DNA of 64,000 nt from Deltaproteobacteria bacterium (GTDB taxonomy: Bacteria > Desulfobacterota > Desulfuromonadia > Desulfuromonadales > Geopsychrobacteraceae), in the NCBI GenBank assembly GCA_024276905.1, contig JAJRWF010000048.1, positions 34,283 to 98,282 of the forward strand. Direction: 5' to 3'. This document shows positions 7,962 to 17,876 of this stretch, piece by piece. The notes beneath the pieces are model-generated. The model saw nothing but the letters and a program-made list of their open reading frames with translations. It searched no databases and was not told the origin of the DNA. Every line of letters starts with the position of its first letter. The first letter of the stretch is position 1. The position numbers and the translations under genes were made by a program.

Positions 7962-9053
7962 ATGCTGGAAATAATGATTGGAATACTGGCAGAGTGCTGG
8001 GAGATCCTTCTTGAATCCGCACCTTATGTGCTGTTTGGTTTTTTTGCTGCCGGGCTGCTCAAGGCTCTGGTTCCTGAAGAGGCGGTCGTTAGGCATCTGG
8101 GGAAAAGCAGCACCGGATCGGTGCTTAAGGCATCACTCTTTGGTGTCCCTTTGCCCCTTTGTTCCTGTGGCGTGATCCCGGCAGCAATCGGTCTGCGCAA
8201 ACAGGGTGCGAGCAAGGGCGCCTCGGCCTCTTTTCTGGTTTCGGTTCCTGAGACCGGAGTTGATTCCATCGCGATTACCTGGGCGCTGCTCGATCCGATC
8301 ATGACCCTGGTGCGACCGGTTTCGGCGTTTTTAACCGCGACGGTTACCGGTTTGCTGATCAATCTGCTGCCGGAGGAGTCCGGGGCGCCCGAGGAGATAA
8401 AAGAGGACAGTTGCGGTTGCGGCAGTTCCTGCAGTAGTGATGATTCGTCCTCGGCAGACAACCCGCCACTATTAAAACGGTTACGAGAGGGGATAAGCTA
8501 TGCGTTCGGTGACCTTCTTGGTGATATCGGCAAGTGGCTGTTGATCGGGATTGTCGTCGCGGGGGTGATCTCCTACCTGGTGCCGGATGACTTTTTTGTC
8601 CATTATCTGAGCAGTGAGTTTACGTCGCTACTGATTATGCTGGCGGTCGGAATACCCCTTTATATCTGTGCCAGTGCTTCAACGCCGATTGCCGCCGCTT
8701 TGGTACTTAAAGGGTTGTCTCCGGGAGCCGCACTGGTTTTTCTGCTTGCCGGACCTGCGACCAACGCCGCAACCCTGACGGTTGTTTATCGCTATTTCGG
8801 CCGGGCCGCGACTGGAATTTATCTGGCCTCAATCGCCGTCTGTTCCTTGGTTTTCGGTTATCTGCTGAACCGACTCTATGGCATGACCGGGATCGATATT
8901 ACCCGTTGGGTCGAGCAGGCCGAGTCGGCGACTTCTTCGCCGTTTGCTCTGATTTCGGCGCTGCTGCTGTTGATTCTGATCGCTAAAAACTTTCTGCCCG
9001 GCCGCCATGGATCATCCAGTGATTGCGGTTGCGGCGATTCCTGCTCATCCTGA
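7962..9053 (+). CDS. SO_0444-type Cu/Zn or related metal efflux permease
   Basis: This 363-residue inner-membrane permease belongs to the DUF318/ArsP-like superfamily. Two homologous halves each carry Gly/Pro/Ser-rich helices: VPLPLCSCGVIPAA with GASASFLVSVPETG in the first, and CASASTPIAAALV with LAGPATNAATL in the second. A cytoplasmic or loop segment with CGCGSSC (about residues 147-153) and a C-terminal CGCGDSC are likely metal-binding. It forms an operon with the ArsR gene. The exported metal or metalloid cannot be decided here; Zn, Cu, Cd or organoarsenical are possible from the family. Confidence 0.85.
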   Translation: MLEIMIGILAECWEILLESAPYVLFGFFAAGLLKALVPEEAVVRHLGKSSTGSVLKASLFGVPLPLCSCGVIPAAIGLRKQGASKGASASFLVSVPETGVDSIAITWALLDPIMTLVRPVSAFLTATVTGLLINLLPEESGAPEEIKEDSCGCGSSCSSDDSSSADNPPLLKRLREGISYAFGDLLGDIGKWLLIGIVVAGVISYLVPDDFFVHYLSSEFTSLLIMLAVGIPLYICASASTPIAAALVLKGLSPGAALVFLLAGPATNAATLTVVYRYFGRAATGIYLASIAVCSLVFGYLLNRLYGMTGIDITRWVEQAESATSSPFALISALLLLILIAKNFLPGRHGSSSDCGCGDSCSS

Positions 9054-9118
9054 AGTAAGGCATCGTGCGGGCCGCAGCCTCGCGGTTCCATTTTAGACTC
9101 GGTTTCTGGAGTATGTAC

Positions 9119-10405
9119 ATGCAGCCTGACCATTCTGATTGGCTCACCTTCGACCGCCGGCACCTCTGGCATCCCTATACCTCAATGACCGATCCTTTGC
9201 CGGTTTTTCCGGTTGTCAGCGCCAGCGGAGTCCGCCTTAAACTGGAGGATGGTCGTGAGCTGATCGACGGCATGGCCAGCTGGTGGTCGGCAATCCACGG
9301 CTATAATCATCCGCGGCTCAATGCCGCCCTGCAGCGGCAGAGTGAAAAAATGACGCACGTCATGTTCGGCGGCCTGACCCATCCGGCGGCAGTTGAACTG
9401 GGACGGCGGCTGGTTGAGCTGACCCCCGAGCCGCTGCAGCATGTCTTCTTCAGTGATTCGGGCTCGGTGGCGGTCGAGGTCGCAATGAAGATGGCGATCC
9501 AGTTCTGGTACGGTACTGGTCGGCCGGAGAAGAAGCGCCTGCTGACACTGCGTAACGGTTACCATGGTGATACTTTCGGCGCCATGTCGGTTTGTGATCC
9601 CGACACCGGGATGCACCAGATCTGGTCCGGGCTGCTGCAACACCAGCTGTTCGCCGCTGCGCCGCAGTGCCGCTTTGACAGTGATTGGAATCCACAGGAT
9701 ATCGACGGTCTGCAACGGCTGGTCGAAAAGCATCATCAGGAGCTGGCGGCGATTATTCTCGAACCGATCGTGCAGGGCGCTGGCGGCATGCGCTTTTATC
9801 ATCCGCAGTATCTGTGCGAGGTGCGCAGTCTCTGTGATCGTTATGACCTGTTACTGATTGCCGACGAGATCGCCACAGGGTTCGGTCGTAGCGGTAAACT
9901 TTTCGCCTGCGAACATGCCGGGATCACACCCGATATCCTCTGTCTCGGCAAGGCGTTGACTGGCGGCACCATGACCCTGGCGGCGACCCTGGCGAGTGAA
10001 CGGGTCGCAACCGGGCTCTCCGGTGGGGAGCCGGGTGTTTTTATGCACGGGCCGACTTTTATGGGCAACCCATTGGCCTGTGCGGTGGCAGTTGCGAGTA
10101 TCGACCTGTTGTTCGAATCAGACTGGCAGTCGCAGGTGGCACAAATTTCCGCCGGTCTTGAAGCGGGTCTTGCTCCTTGCCGGGAGCTACCGCAGGTGGC
10201 CGATGTGCGGGTGCTTGGTGCTATCGGGGTGGTTGAAATGAAGGAGCCGGTGGTTATGGCGCAGGTTCAGCCGCAATTTGTCGAACAGGGGGTCTGGGTG
10301 CGTCCCTTCGGCAAGCTGGTCTACGTGATGCCGCCCTATGTGATGGACGGGCAGGATCTTGCCCGCCTGACCAGCGCGATCTGTCGCGTGGTGGCGATAA
10401 CCTGA
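9119..10405 (+). CDS. bioA: Adenosylmethionine-8-amino-7-oxononanoate aminotransferase
   Basis: This 428-residue PLP enzyme transfers the amino group of S-adenosylmethionine to 7-keto-8-aminopelargonate in biotin synthesis. The N-terminal [34 protein letters not shown] and the catalytic-lysine region LGKALTGG (Lys278) are diagnostic. The length matches E. coli BioA (429). The ATG at 9119 is chosen because GGAG lies seven bases upstream; the in-frame ATG at 9113 is too close to it. No other bio gene is nearby. Confidence 0.95.
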   Translation: MQPDHSDWLTFDRRHLWHPYTSMTDPLPVFPVVSASGVRLKLEDGRELIDGMASWWSAIHGYNHPRLNAALQRQSEKMTHVMFGGLTHPAAVELGRRLVELTPEPLQHVFFSDSGSVAVEVAMKMAIQFWYGTGRPEKKRLLTLRNGYHGDTFGAMSVCDPDTGMHQIWSGLLQHQLFAAAPQCRFDSDWNPQDIDGLQRLVEKHHQELAAIILEPIVQGAGGMRFYHPQYLCEVRSLCDRYDLLLIADEIATGFGRSGKLFACEHAGITPDILCLGKALTGGTMTLAATLASERVATGLSGGEPGVFMHGPTFMGNPLACAVAVASIDLLFESDWQSQVAQISAGLEAGLAPCRELPQVADVRVLGAIGVVEMKEPVVMAQVQPQFVEQGVWVRPFGKLVYVMPPYVMDGQDLARLTSAICRVVAIT

Positions 10406-10435
10406 CGCTGATCAACCCTGTATTAAGGAGGAGGG

Positions 10436-10762
10436 GTGTCGATTCCAGAAAAGCAACCACAGCGTACGTCACTGATGGAGCGTCTGCAGCGTGCCTTCGG
10501 GCCGCTGGTCGGCGGGATGATTCTCGACCTGGTTGATCTGTCCACTTTCGGGCCTTACGGGATCGGGGGCTTTTTTGTCGGCAGCCTGGTGGGCTGGTGG
10601 ATCTGCTCGATTTACGAGTTGGCGATATCGACCCGACTGACCCTGTCCCTGCTTGCCGGAGTGTACTGTCTGCTGCCACTGACAGAGTTTATCCCGGTCG
10701 CCACGTTGATATCGGCTTTTGTCCGTTTTCGCGGTGCGGATTCTAGGGAAAAGAACAAGTAA
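10436..10762 (+). CDS. Small membrane protein of unknown function
   Basis: This 108-residue protein starts with GTG behind a strong AAGGAGGA. Hydrophobic segments at about 24-60 (Gly-rich, including GGFFVGSLVGWW) and 68-98 predict two or three membrane helices. The C-terminus is basic (RFRGADSREKNK). It follows bioA by 30 bases and may be cotranscribed. I do not recognise the family. Confidence 0.65.
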   Translation: MSIPEKQPQRTSLMERLQRAFGPLVGGMILDLVDLSTFGPYGIGGFFVGSLVGWWICSIYELAISTRLTLSLLAGVYCLLPLTEFIPVATLISAFVRFRGADSREKNK

Positions 10763-11121
10763 GTTCAGGCAGTCATCCCTGTCGCAGGTCGTGGCGAAAA
10801 CGGTGAAATGAAGCAGGGGTGGATCTCAACGACAGGGCTGAAAAGAACTTCCCGCGGCCTGAATATGTGAGTGCGTCCAGAGCTGTTTGTCCATTTTTAA
10901 TCCTTTGCCGCTATCTTTTCTCCCTGTCAGCAGTTAAGATGTTTAGAACAATCCGGCTGTCACCTCTTCCTTCTCGCGTGCAACCTCCTGCAGTGCGGCC
11001 TTGGTATGAGGTGGGGTCGGGTTTCTTTTTCGCCCCTGTCGAGCAAGCTGTAAAACCCGGGTTATCTCATGGTTGTTGCCTGGTCGGCTCTTGGCTATTT
11101 TCCAAAAAGGGAGTTCCACAG
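10763..11121. other. Intergenic region without an identified gene
   Basis: About 360 bases separate the small membrane protein from the zinc-ribbon gene. A reading frame is open in phase with the downstream gene from 10819, but it lacks a ribosome site and has no domain-like composition, so I do not count it. I found no convincing promoter or hairpin. Confidence 0.5.
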
Positions 11122-11544
11122 ATGAGTAGTACCCCGTTGTCGGCCGGTGATTACATTGAGGCCAAATGCAGCAAGTGCCGTGAGATGACCAACCACACAA
11201 TTGTTGCCATGGTTGAAGAAGCCCCGGTCAAGGTGCAGTGCAATATCTGCAACAGTGAACACAAGTATCGCAAACCTGCGGTCAAGAAAACGACGACTGC
11301 GCGCAAGCCGGCGACCAGACGGCCGAGAATTGACCCGAAAGCTGTCGAGCAGCAGCAATGGCAGGAGTTGCAGCCCTCCTTCGACGAGAATGCCGCCGTA
11401 GCCTATTCGATGGAGACATCGTATAAGTTGCGTGCCTTGATTAATCATCCGACCTTTGGTCTTGGGCAGGTACAGGAAGCGGCCGGTACCCGTAAGATCA
11501 GGGTTCTTTTTGCCGATGGTGCCAAGGTTCTGCGCTGTGGCTAA
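11122..11544 (+). CDS. Zinc-ribbon protein of unknown function
   Basis: This 140-residue protein has an N-terminal CxxC...CxxC ribbon (CSKCREMTNHTIVAM, then CNICNSEHKYR), a basic Lys/Arg/Thr/Pro-rich linker (KPAVKKTTTARKPATRRPR), and a C-terminal module beginning with LINHPTFGLGQVQEA that resembles short beta modules in DNA- or RNA-associated proteins. The ATG at 11122 follows AGGGAG. It is a single gene ending in a strong terminator. Nucleic-acid binding is a guess from the basic linker. Confidence 0.7.
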   Translation: MSSTPLSAGDYIEAKCSKCREMTNHTIVAMVEEAPVKVQCNICNSEHKYRKPAVKKTTTARKPATRRPRIDPKAVEQQQWQELQPSFDENAAVAYSMETSYKLRALINHPTFGLGQVQEAAGTRKIRVLFADGAKVLRCG

Positions 11545-11606
11545 CTGATTTTTCAGAACGCTAGCGGCCAGATTTCAGTCAATGGTCGCGTCAGATTCTT
11601 GAGAAG

Positions 11607-11635
11607 GCCGGGCATTGTTTATGCCCGGCTTTTTT
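11607..11635. terminator. Bidirectional intrinsic terminator
   Basis: GCCGGGCAT/ATGCCCGGC is a perfect nine-bp stem with a TGTTT loop followed by TTTTTT. It lies between the rightward zinc-ribbon gene and the leftward lipoprotein gene, whose stop lies in the T-tract. Confidence 0.9.
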
Positions 11636-12230
11636 AGCTGGCGGGGAGACTTCCCAGATTGCGCAATTGGAGACGGGTGGTGCGTACGGCACGTCGGGAT
11701 GCAACATATTGAGGATGAAAGTTATTGATTTTGTCCCAGATTTCCAGCGCCTGTTCAAGTTCCCCATTGCGATAGGCGAGCAGACCTTGTTCCATCAGTT
11801 GGTCGGCGCATTGTTCCAGGCGGTTGTTGAGCTGCACCGGGTCGATTTTGGCATCAATCCTGACCGCACCGCGTTGTGACAATTGTCTACTCAGTAGGCG
11901 ATAGAGTTGACCTGCCTGAAAATAATTTCCTTGCACCAAGTTAAGATCCGCCTGGTTCAGCAGCCCATTCAGTGCCTTCGAATGAGACGGTGGTGGGTTT
12001 TTGTCCCGAGAGCGCTGTTTCTTTTGGGGCTGCAACAGGCTGAGTACGGCGTGGTTGTCCTTTTGTTGCTTGACTTTCTCAATCTGTGGAACTGTGCTGC
12101 GGGTCTCAGGACCCAGTGACAGAAGGCGAATTTTCTGCCGGGTTGCATCCAGCCAGGCTGTCAAGGTCGCCGGAGCGCATCCGCTTAATACCAGGCTCAG
12201 AGAGATAAAGAGTATAAGTTGCTTTTTCAT
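11634..12230 (-). CDS. TPR-like lipoprotein
   Basis: This 198-residue protein has a lipoprotein signal peptide (lipobox LSGC, Cys18). The C-terminal half has tetratricopeptide-like helices (LNQADLNLVQGNYFQAGQLY; LLAYRNGELEQALEIWDKI). Its ATG follows directly on the stop codon of the HD-GYP gene (TAAATG), so the two are coupled. It probably sits in the periplasm as a scaffold or envelope-stress component paired with the signalling protein; the precise role is unknown. Confidence 0.8.
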   Translation of the reverse strand: MKKQLILFISLSLVLSGCAPATLTAWLDATRQKIRLLSLGPETRSTVPQIEKVKQQKDNHAVLSLLQPQKKQRSRDKNPPPSHSKALNGLLNQADLNLVQGNYFQAGQLYRLLSRQLSQRGAVRIDAKIDPVQLNNRLEQCADQLMEQGLLAYRNGELEQALEIWDKINNFHPQYVASRRAVRTTRLQLRNLGSLPAS

Positions 12231-13682
12231 TTAGGATCCTGACTCTTCAAGACATTCATCTTGAAATTCATGCAGGCCCTCGATAAAAAGATCGGTCAAT
12301 CGAGGGGAGAATTGTGTTCCGCGATGGCGTAAAATTTCGGCGACCGCAGCATCACGCGGGAGTCCCTGCCGATAGGGCCGTGATGTTGTCATGGCGTCGT
12401 AGGCATCGGCGATGGCAACAATCTGGGCACTTAAGGGGATTTTCTCTCCCTGCAGACTGGCTGGATAGCCCTGGCCGTTGTACCATTCGTGGTGGTGCTT
12501 TACGGTCGGAATATAGCGATGAAGAGAATCGGCCAGAGTGAGAATTTCCGCGCCGTGACGTGGATGCTCCTTGATCCGACAATGTTCTTTGTTGTTAAGC
12601 GGGGCCTGTTTATTGAGAATGCGGTCAGGAACCCGTATTTTGCCGATATCATGGAGCAGGCAGGACATCTCCAGGTCTTTCAGCTGTTGCTGATTCTGCC
12701 CGAGTTGTTTGCCGAGCATCACCGCCAGGCTTGCGACACGTGCGGAGTGACCATAGGTGTAGTTGTCGCGTGCATCCAGGGCTCCAGCCAGGATGCGCAC
12801 GATGTCGTGGTAGGATTTTTCCAGATTGGTCGAGTATTCATTGACGCGTTGTCGTTGCGCGGCTATTTCGGCGGCCATTGCGTTGAAATTGCGCGTCAGT
12901 TCACCGAGTTCATCCTCCGCCAGGATGGGCACGCTGACCTTGCCGGTTCCAGCCTTGAGTCGTTCAACCCCTTGTGATAGTTGTGTAATCGGCCGTGTAA
13001 AGAGCCGCGCCAGAAAAAGTGTTCCGATAATGCCGCCGAAGATTGCAAGACAGGCAATAAAGAGGATGCGCCAGCGTGCGGACGAACGTGCACTGAGCAA
13101 TGATTGCGGGTTGATACCGGTCACCACTTCACCGACCCGGTGTCCGGCAAAGTCGATCGGCAGACTGAATTCATAGACCACATGGCCATAGCGGAAAACC
13201 TGACTGACCCGCAGCGGGCCCGTGTTTGCGATCAGCTCACCACTCAGGCGGGAGAGTTTGCTGCCTGCCAGTTCGAGGCGACTGTGGGCCAGAATTTTGC
13301 GTGAACCATCGAGAATAGCAACATAAACCAGATCGTCCTGAGCCTTCTGTCCCTGAGCGGTCAGGTTGTCAAGCGCCAGGCGATCATCCGCCAGAATGCT
13401 GTAGCCGGCGGAACCGGCAATGGCATAGACACTGGCGGCACCACGCTTGACCATCGAGCGTAGCAGGACATCGTTCATGATGCCGATCACCAGAAATGCG
13501 GTACCGAAGGTCAAAAGTGCAATCAAACCGACAACCAGCAGGGTCAGTCTGTTGCCAATACTGTGGAGATGTTGTTTTATCTGCGAAGGAATGAGATTGG
13601 TGCAGGTTCTGCGTACGCGGGAGAAAGCCCCGAAAAACTTCTCGGGTCGGGATAGCCGACTGTAAGCGACATACTTGTTCAT
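12231..13682 (-). CDS. Membrane HD-GYP cyclic-di-GMP phosphodiesterase with HAMP domain
   Basis: This is a 483-residue sensor. A first transmembrane helix lies at about 45-70, a periplasmic sensing domain at about 71-204, a second helix at about 205-227, HAMP at about 228-280, and an HD-GYP domain from about 290 to the end. The metal-binding HD is at 344-345 (LLHDIGKIRVP) and the GYP variant at 397-407 (HHEWYNGQGYP). The motif is intact, so c-di-GMP hydrolysis is expected. It is followed without gap by a lipoprotein. Confidence 0.93.
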   Translation of the reverse strand: MNKYVAYSRLSRPEKFFGAFSRVRRTCTNLIPSQIKQHLHSIGNRLTLLVVGLIALLTFGTAFLVIGIMNDVLLRSMVKRGAASVYAIAGSAGYSILADDRLALDNLTAQGQKAQDDLVYVAILDGSRKILAHSRLELAGSKLSRLSGELIANTGPLRVSQVFRYGHVVYEFSLPIDFAGHRVGEVVTGINPQSLLSARSSARWRILFIACLAIFGGIIGTLFLARLFTRPITQLSQGVERLKAGTGKVSVPILAEDELGELTRNFNAMAAEIAAQRQRVNEYSTNLEKSYHDIVRILAGALDARDNYTYGHSARVASLAVMLGKQLGQNQQQLKDLEMSCLLHDIGKIRVPDRILNKQAPLNNKEHCRIKEHPRHGAEILTLADSLHRYIPTVKHHHEWYNGQGYPASLQGEKIPLSAQIVAIADAYDAMTTSRPYRQGLPRDAAVAEILRHRGTQFSPRLTDLFIEGLHEFQDECLEESGS

Positions 13683-13840
13683 AACTGCAATGGAACTCCG
13701 TGCCCCCTCCAGTGGCAGGGCAGAGTTAGCTCCGAAGGCCTGTATACCTCAGGCAGGCCCAGCGAGGCAAATAAAAAAGTTCTGAATCTCAACGGTTTGG
13801 CCCTTATCTTCTCGGCAAGTATTTATAATTGTTTATTGGT

Positions 13841-13867
13841 TTGATGAAATTAATTTTCACTTATAAT
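13841..13867 (+). promoter_or_regulatory. Sigma70-like promoter of the antiporter gene
   Basis: TTGATG (13841-13846) and a perfect TATAAT (13862-13867) are separated by 15 bases, with another TATAAT at 13824-13829. Transcription would start near 13874, leaving a leader of about 120 bases before the chosen start codon. Confidence 0.5.
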
Positions 13868-13992
13868 GTTAGCTCGTACTGCTCCGTTGAATGGAGACCT
13901 CTCCGGAATCGGCGATGGAAATTCACGGGCTTGCGGCATGTGCTATCCTGTGCAAAGAACTCTCTACCCGGGCCTTGACGAAGGTACAAGTA

Positions 13993-15945
13993 ATGGGAAT
14001 TGCAGCTGATATTGTGATCATTGTTCTTGCCGCACTGGCTGGTGGGTTCTTGGCTCATGGGTTGAGACAACCGTTGATTCTCGGCTATATCCTCGCCGGT
14101 GTACTGATCGGACCCTTTACCGGTGGCGTCACCGTTTCCGGTGTTCATGAGATTGAAAAGCTGGCTGAAATCGGCGTTGCGCTGTTGTTGTTCGCCCTTG
14201 GTCTCGAGTTCTCGCTCAAGGAGTTGCGGCCGGTCAAGTATATTGCTCTGATCGGTGCTCCACTACAGATTCTCCTGACGATTGGTTTCGGTTATCTGAT
14301 CGGACAGTACCTGGGTTGGGGAGATGTGGCTTCGTTGTGGCTCGGCGGACTGGCGTCACTCTCGAGTACCATGGTGATTCTGAAAACCCTGATGTCTCAG
14401 GGAATGATGGGGACTCTCTCCAGCCGGATCATGATCGGTATTCTGATTGTGCAGGATCTGGCCGTGGTGCCGCTGATGATTCTGCTGCCGCAGATTTCGG
14501 ACCCGGCCGCCGGGCTACCGGTTCTTGGGGTGGCGTTATTGAAATCGGCGGGATTTCTTGTCGTTATGCTGGTGCTCGGAGTGCGACTGCTGCCCTGGCT
14601 GCTGGCGCATATCGCGCGCTGGAATTCACGCGAACTCTTTGTTCTGACCATCACTGCCATCGGGTTGGGGATCGGCTACGCGACCTATCAGCTCGGACTT
14701 TCCTTTGCCCTTGGCGCTTTTGTTGCCGGGATGGTGTTGAGTGAGTCCGACTATGGTCATCAGGCTCTCAGCGATATTATTCCGCTACGTGACCTGTTCA
14801 GTCTGCTCTTTTTTACCTCGGTCGGCATGTTACTCGATCCGCGTTTTTTGCTTCATAACTGGTTCGGTGTTTTGCAACTTGTGTTGTTGATTGCGCTGGG
14901 CAAAGGTTTGATTCTGGCGGTCAGCACCCGCTGTTTCGGCTATGGAAATATCGTCCCGCTGGCTGTCGGCCTGGGGATGTTTCAGATAGGTGAGTTTTCT
15001 TTTGTTCTTGGTCAGGTTGGTTTCGCGGGGGGATTTTTAAGTGGAGAACAACATTCATTTCTTCTTTCAGCAACGATCATCAGCATGTTGATGACACCGC
15101 TGGTCTCCGGGTTGACGGCCCCGCTCTATCGCTTGAAGCAGCGTTATTCACGTCGCGAACCCCTGACCATGGTCAATCTGCCGGAACGAGGACTGGTCGA
15201 TCATATTGTCATTGCCGGTGGGGGACGGGTCGGTCAGCATATCGCACGGTTGCTCAGCCAGCTGGAAGTTTCATTTGTGATTGTTGAAATGAATCACAAT
15301 TGTCTGGAGGAATGCAAACGGCAGGGGTTTCCGGCCATCTTCGGTGATGCCAGTCAGGAGGTCGTTCTGGCTGCCGCCAACCTGGGCGAAGCCCAGCAGC
15401 TGCTGGTTACGCTGCCGAACATTATCTCGGCCGAGGGAATCGTCCGCTATGCTCACGGCAGCTATCCTGATTTGAATATCGTTGTTCGGGCGGAAGGGGA
15501 CGAACAGATGAAGGCGCTCTACGAAGATGGTGTCTACATGGTGGTGCTGCCCGAACTGGAAGCCGGGCTCGAAATTGCGCGTCAGGCACTTTTGCATCTG
15601 CAGCTGCCGGTACCGGTGATTCAGCGCTATACCGATGCGTTACGACGCGACCACTACCATCCGACCACGGAGATAAGTAAGGAAAATCAGGAACTTCTTT
15701 TGCTGAAAAATGCCCGCGAACTTCTTGACCTCAACTGGGAACGGCTGGGTCCGGAAAGCCTGATGGCCGGGCACAGTCTTCGTGAGCTCGATATTCGTCG
15801 GGCAACCGGGGTCTCGATTGTCGGTGTGCTGCGTGCGGGGGACTTTATTCCCAATCCGGGCGCCGATTTTATTTTCGCCACCGGTGATCTGGTGGCGATT
15901 CTCGGCAGTGTCGACCAGTGTGCCGGTCTTGGTGAACTGGCCTGA
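13993..15945 (+). CDS. CPA2-family Kef-type cation/proton antiporter with RCK domains
   Basis: This 650-residue protein consists of an N-terminal Na/H-exchanger domain (about 1-385, a dozen hydrophobic helices with [23 protein letters not shown] and [14 protein letters not shown]), a TrkA-N (RCK) nucleotide-binding domain from about 410 ([18 protein letters not shown]) and a TrkA-C domain at the C-terminus ([18 protein letters not shown]). It should exchange K+ or Na+ for H+ across the inner membrane with cytosolic ligand gating. The start at 13993 is chosen because the membrane domain begins there; in-frame ATGs at 13891 and 13915 would add a non-hydrophobic leader. Confidence 0.88.
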   Translation: MGIAADIVIIVLAALAGGFLAHGLRQPLILGYILAGVLIGPFTGGVTVSGVHEIEKLAEIGVALLLFALGLEFSLKELRPVKYIALIGAPLQILLTIGFGYLIGQYLGWGDVASLWLGGLASLSSTMVILKTLMSQGMMGTLSSRIMIGILIVQDLAVVPLMILLPQISDPAAGLPVLGVALLKSAGFLVVMLVLGVRLLPWLLAHIARWNSRELFVLTITAIGLGIGYATYQLGLSFALGAFVAGMVLSESDYGHQALSDIIPLRDLFSLLFFTSVGMLLDPRFLLHNWFGVLQLVLLIALGKGLILAVSTRCFGYGNIVPLAVGLGMFQIGEFSFVLGQVGFAGGFLSGEQHSFLLSATIISMLMTPLVSGLTAPLYRLKQRYSRREPLTMVNLPERGLVDHIVIAGGGRVGQHIARLLSQLEVSFVIVEMNHNCLEECKRQGFPAIFGDASQEVVLAAANLGEAQQLLVTLPNIISAEGIVRYAHGSYPDLNIVVRAEGDEQMKALYEDGVYMVVLPELEAGLEIARQALLHLQLPVPVIQRYTDALRRDHYHPTTEISKENQELLLLKNARELLDLNWERLGPESLMAGHSLRELDIRRATGVSIVGVLRAGDFIPNPGADFIFATGDLVAILGSVDQCAGLGELA

Positions 15946-15977
15946 TACCGACGGCGTGACCAGCGTTTGCCGACAGA

Positions 15978-17675
15978 CTATCTTTTACGCTTAACCGGCC
16001 GTTTGAAGCCTCCGGCCGGTTTGCCGAAGCTTCTTCTTTTCGGGGCCGGTTTACGGCCCTGATCAACTTTGATATCCAGTTGCTGACCGCAGACCTGCGC
16101 TTTGGCCAGCTTGAACAACACACCTTCGGGCATCTCCCGGGGCAGATCGATCAGGCTGAAATCGTGCATGATGGTTATCTTGCCGATCATGCTTGAGGGA
16201 ATACCACCCTCATTGCTGATCGCTCCGACCAGATTGCCCGGTTCGACACGATGGCTGCGTCCAACCTCAACCCGGTACTGCTGACGTGCCTGATCGCCAC
16301 CGCGCTGATTAAAGCTGTTGCGGTTGTCGTTCTGCGAATATTTCGGTTCCTCGCGTTCAACCGGTTGCAGGGGACGATCCTTCTGCAGCAGATAAGCCAG
16401 GGTGGCGGCGATGCGGCGGAAGCTGACATCGGTATCGTTCTGGTAGCCGTCGATCAAATCCTCAAAAAATACCAGTTCCTGCGCTTCCATCGCCTCGGTG
16501 ACCTGATCCTTGAACAGACTCACACGCCGATCAGTAACCTGTTTGCGGCTCGGCAGACCCATCGGTTTGATCGTCTGACGGGTGGCGCGTTCGATGGCGG
16601 AGATCATCCGTCTTTCACGCGGCGCGGCAAACAGAATCGCTTTGCCGGACCGTCCGGCGCGACCGGTGCGGCCGATTCGGTGGATGTACGCTTCAATGTA
16701 GTTGGGAATGTCGTAGTTGACGACATGGCTGATGCGTTGAACATCAAGGCCGCGGGCGGCAACGTCAGTGGCGACCACGATGTCAAGTTTACCGGCCCGA
16801 AAGCGTTCGACTGTTTTCTCGCGCGCAACTTGCGTCATGTCGCCATTAAGCGGGGCACAGGAGAATCCACGCGCCTCGAGTTTTTCGCCCAGCTCCAGGG
16901 TTGCGACCTTGGTCCGGACGAAAATGATCATCGCTTCGATCTCTTCGACCTCAAGAATTCGGGTCAGGGCATCGAGCTTGTGCATTCCCTTAACCTGCCA
17001 GACATACTGGTCGATGGTGTCGGCGGTGCGGGTTTTGGCCTTGATCCTGATTTCAACCGGGTTTTTCAGATTGCGGCGTGCGACGCCGATCACCTCATGC
17101 GGCATGGTGGCGGAAAAGAGCGCCGTCTGACGTTCGGCCGGGGCATGGCCGAGGATCTGTTCAACCTCGTCGATGAAACCCATCTTCAGCATCTCGTCCG
17201 CTTCATCGACTACCACGGTACGGATCTGGTCCAGTTTCAGGGTGCCGCGTCGCAGGTGATCCTGGATGCGGCCCGGGGTACCGACCACGGCGTGAACACC
17301 GCGTTGCAACTGGCGTAGTTGCTGGCTCATGCTCTGGCCACCGTAAATTGGCAGCACACTGAATCCCTTGAGATGCCGGGCGTAGGTTTGCACTGCCTCG
17401 GAAACCTGCAGGGCCAGTTCGCGGGTCGGGGTCAGAATCAGAATCTGGGGGGCGCGTTTTTTTAAATCCAGGTGGCTGAGCAGCGGCAACGCGAAGGCTG
17501 CCGTCTTGCCGGTACCGGTCTGGGCCTGGCCGAGCAGGTCGCGACCTTCCAGCAACGGCGGGATACTCTGGGCCTGGATCGCCGAAGGAGCCTCATAGCC
17601 AACTTCTTTGATCACTTTCAAAACAGCTGGAGCCAGGTTGAGATCGTCAAAGCCAGGCAGTTGCGAATCAGTCAT
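15978..17675 (-). CDS. deaD: DEAD-box ATP-dependent RNA helicase with DbpA-type C-terminal domain
   Basis: This 565-residue helicase has the Q motif (GFDDLNLAP...AIQAQSIP), motif I AQTGTGKT, Ia PTRELALQV, Ib TPGRIQDH, II DEADEML, III SAT, V ATDVAARGLD and VI HRIGRTGRAG. The C-terminal half holds the DbpA RNA-binding-like fold (about 475-550, GNLVGAISNEGGIPSSMIGK) followed by a basic KPAPKRRSFGKPAGG tail, as in CsdA/DeaD. It likely works in ribosome assembly and RNA unwinding. It converges on the antiporter gene with 32 bases between. Confidence 0.94.
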   Translation of the reverse strand: MTDSQLPGFDDLNLAPAVLKVIKEVGYEAPSAIQAQSIPPLLEGRDLLGQAQTGTGKTAAFALPLLSHLDLKKRAPQILILTPTRELALQVSEAVQTYARHLKGFSVLPIYGGQSMSQQLRQLQRGVHAVVGTPGRIQDHLRRGTLKLDQIRTVVVDEADEMLKMGFIDEVEQILGHAPAERQTALFSATMPHEVIGVARRNLKNPVEIRIKAKTRTADTIDQYVWQVKGMHKLDALTRILEVEEIEAMIIFVRTKVATLELGEKLEARGFSCAPLNGDMTQVAREKTVERFRAGKLDIVVATDVAARGLDVQRISHVVNYDIPNYIEAYIHRIGRTGRAGRSGKAILFAAPRERRMISAIERATRQTIKPMGLPSRKQVTDRRVSLFKDQVTEAMEAQELVFFEDLIDGYQNDTDVSFRRIAATLAYLLQKDRPLQPVEREEPKYSQNDNRNSFNQRGGDQARQQYRVEVGRSHRVEPGNLVGAISNEGGIPSSMIGKITIMHDFSLIDLPREMPEGVLFKLAKAQVCGQQLDIKVDQGRKPAPKRRSFGKPAGGFKRPVKRKR

Positions 17676-17876
17676 GATGTTTCTTTCTTAAAATATAAAG
17701 GGCTGAAATACCCTGGAAGTGTAACGCAGATGGTATTTTGAGCAATGTGTGGAGGGCAAAAACACGAGGACCGTCCTGAAACTTCTGCCAATCCGAAGGG
17801 CGCAAGTATTACCGCGTCTGGAGGCAGGGAGCAAGAAATTTCTACTATTTTCCACAGATTTGCGTTTATTTTGAGG

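Noticed and set aside
10819-11121. Upstream extension of the zinc-ribbon gene.
   Set aside because: No ribosome site; ATG 11122 with AGGGAG begins exactly at the conserved ribbon domain.
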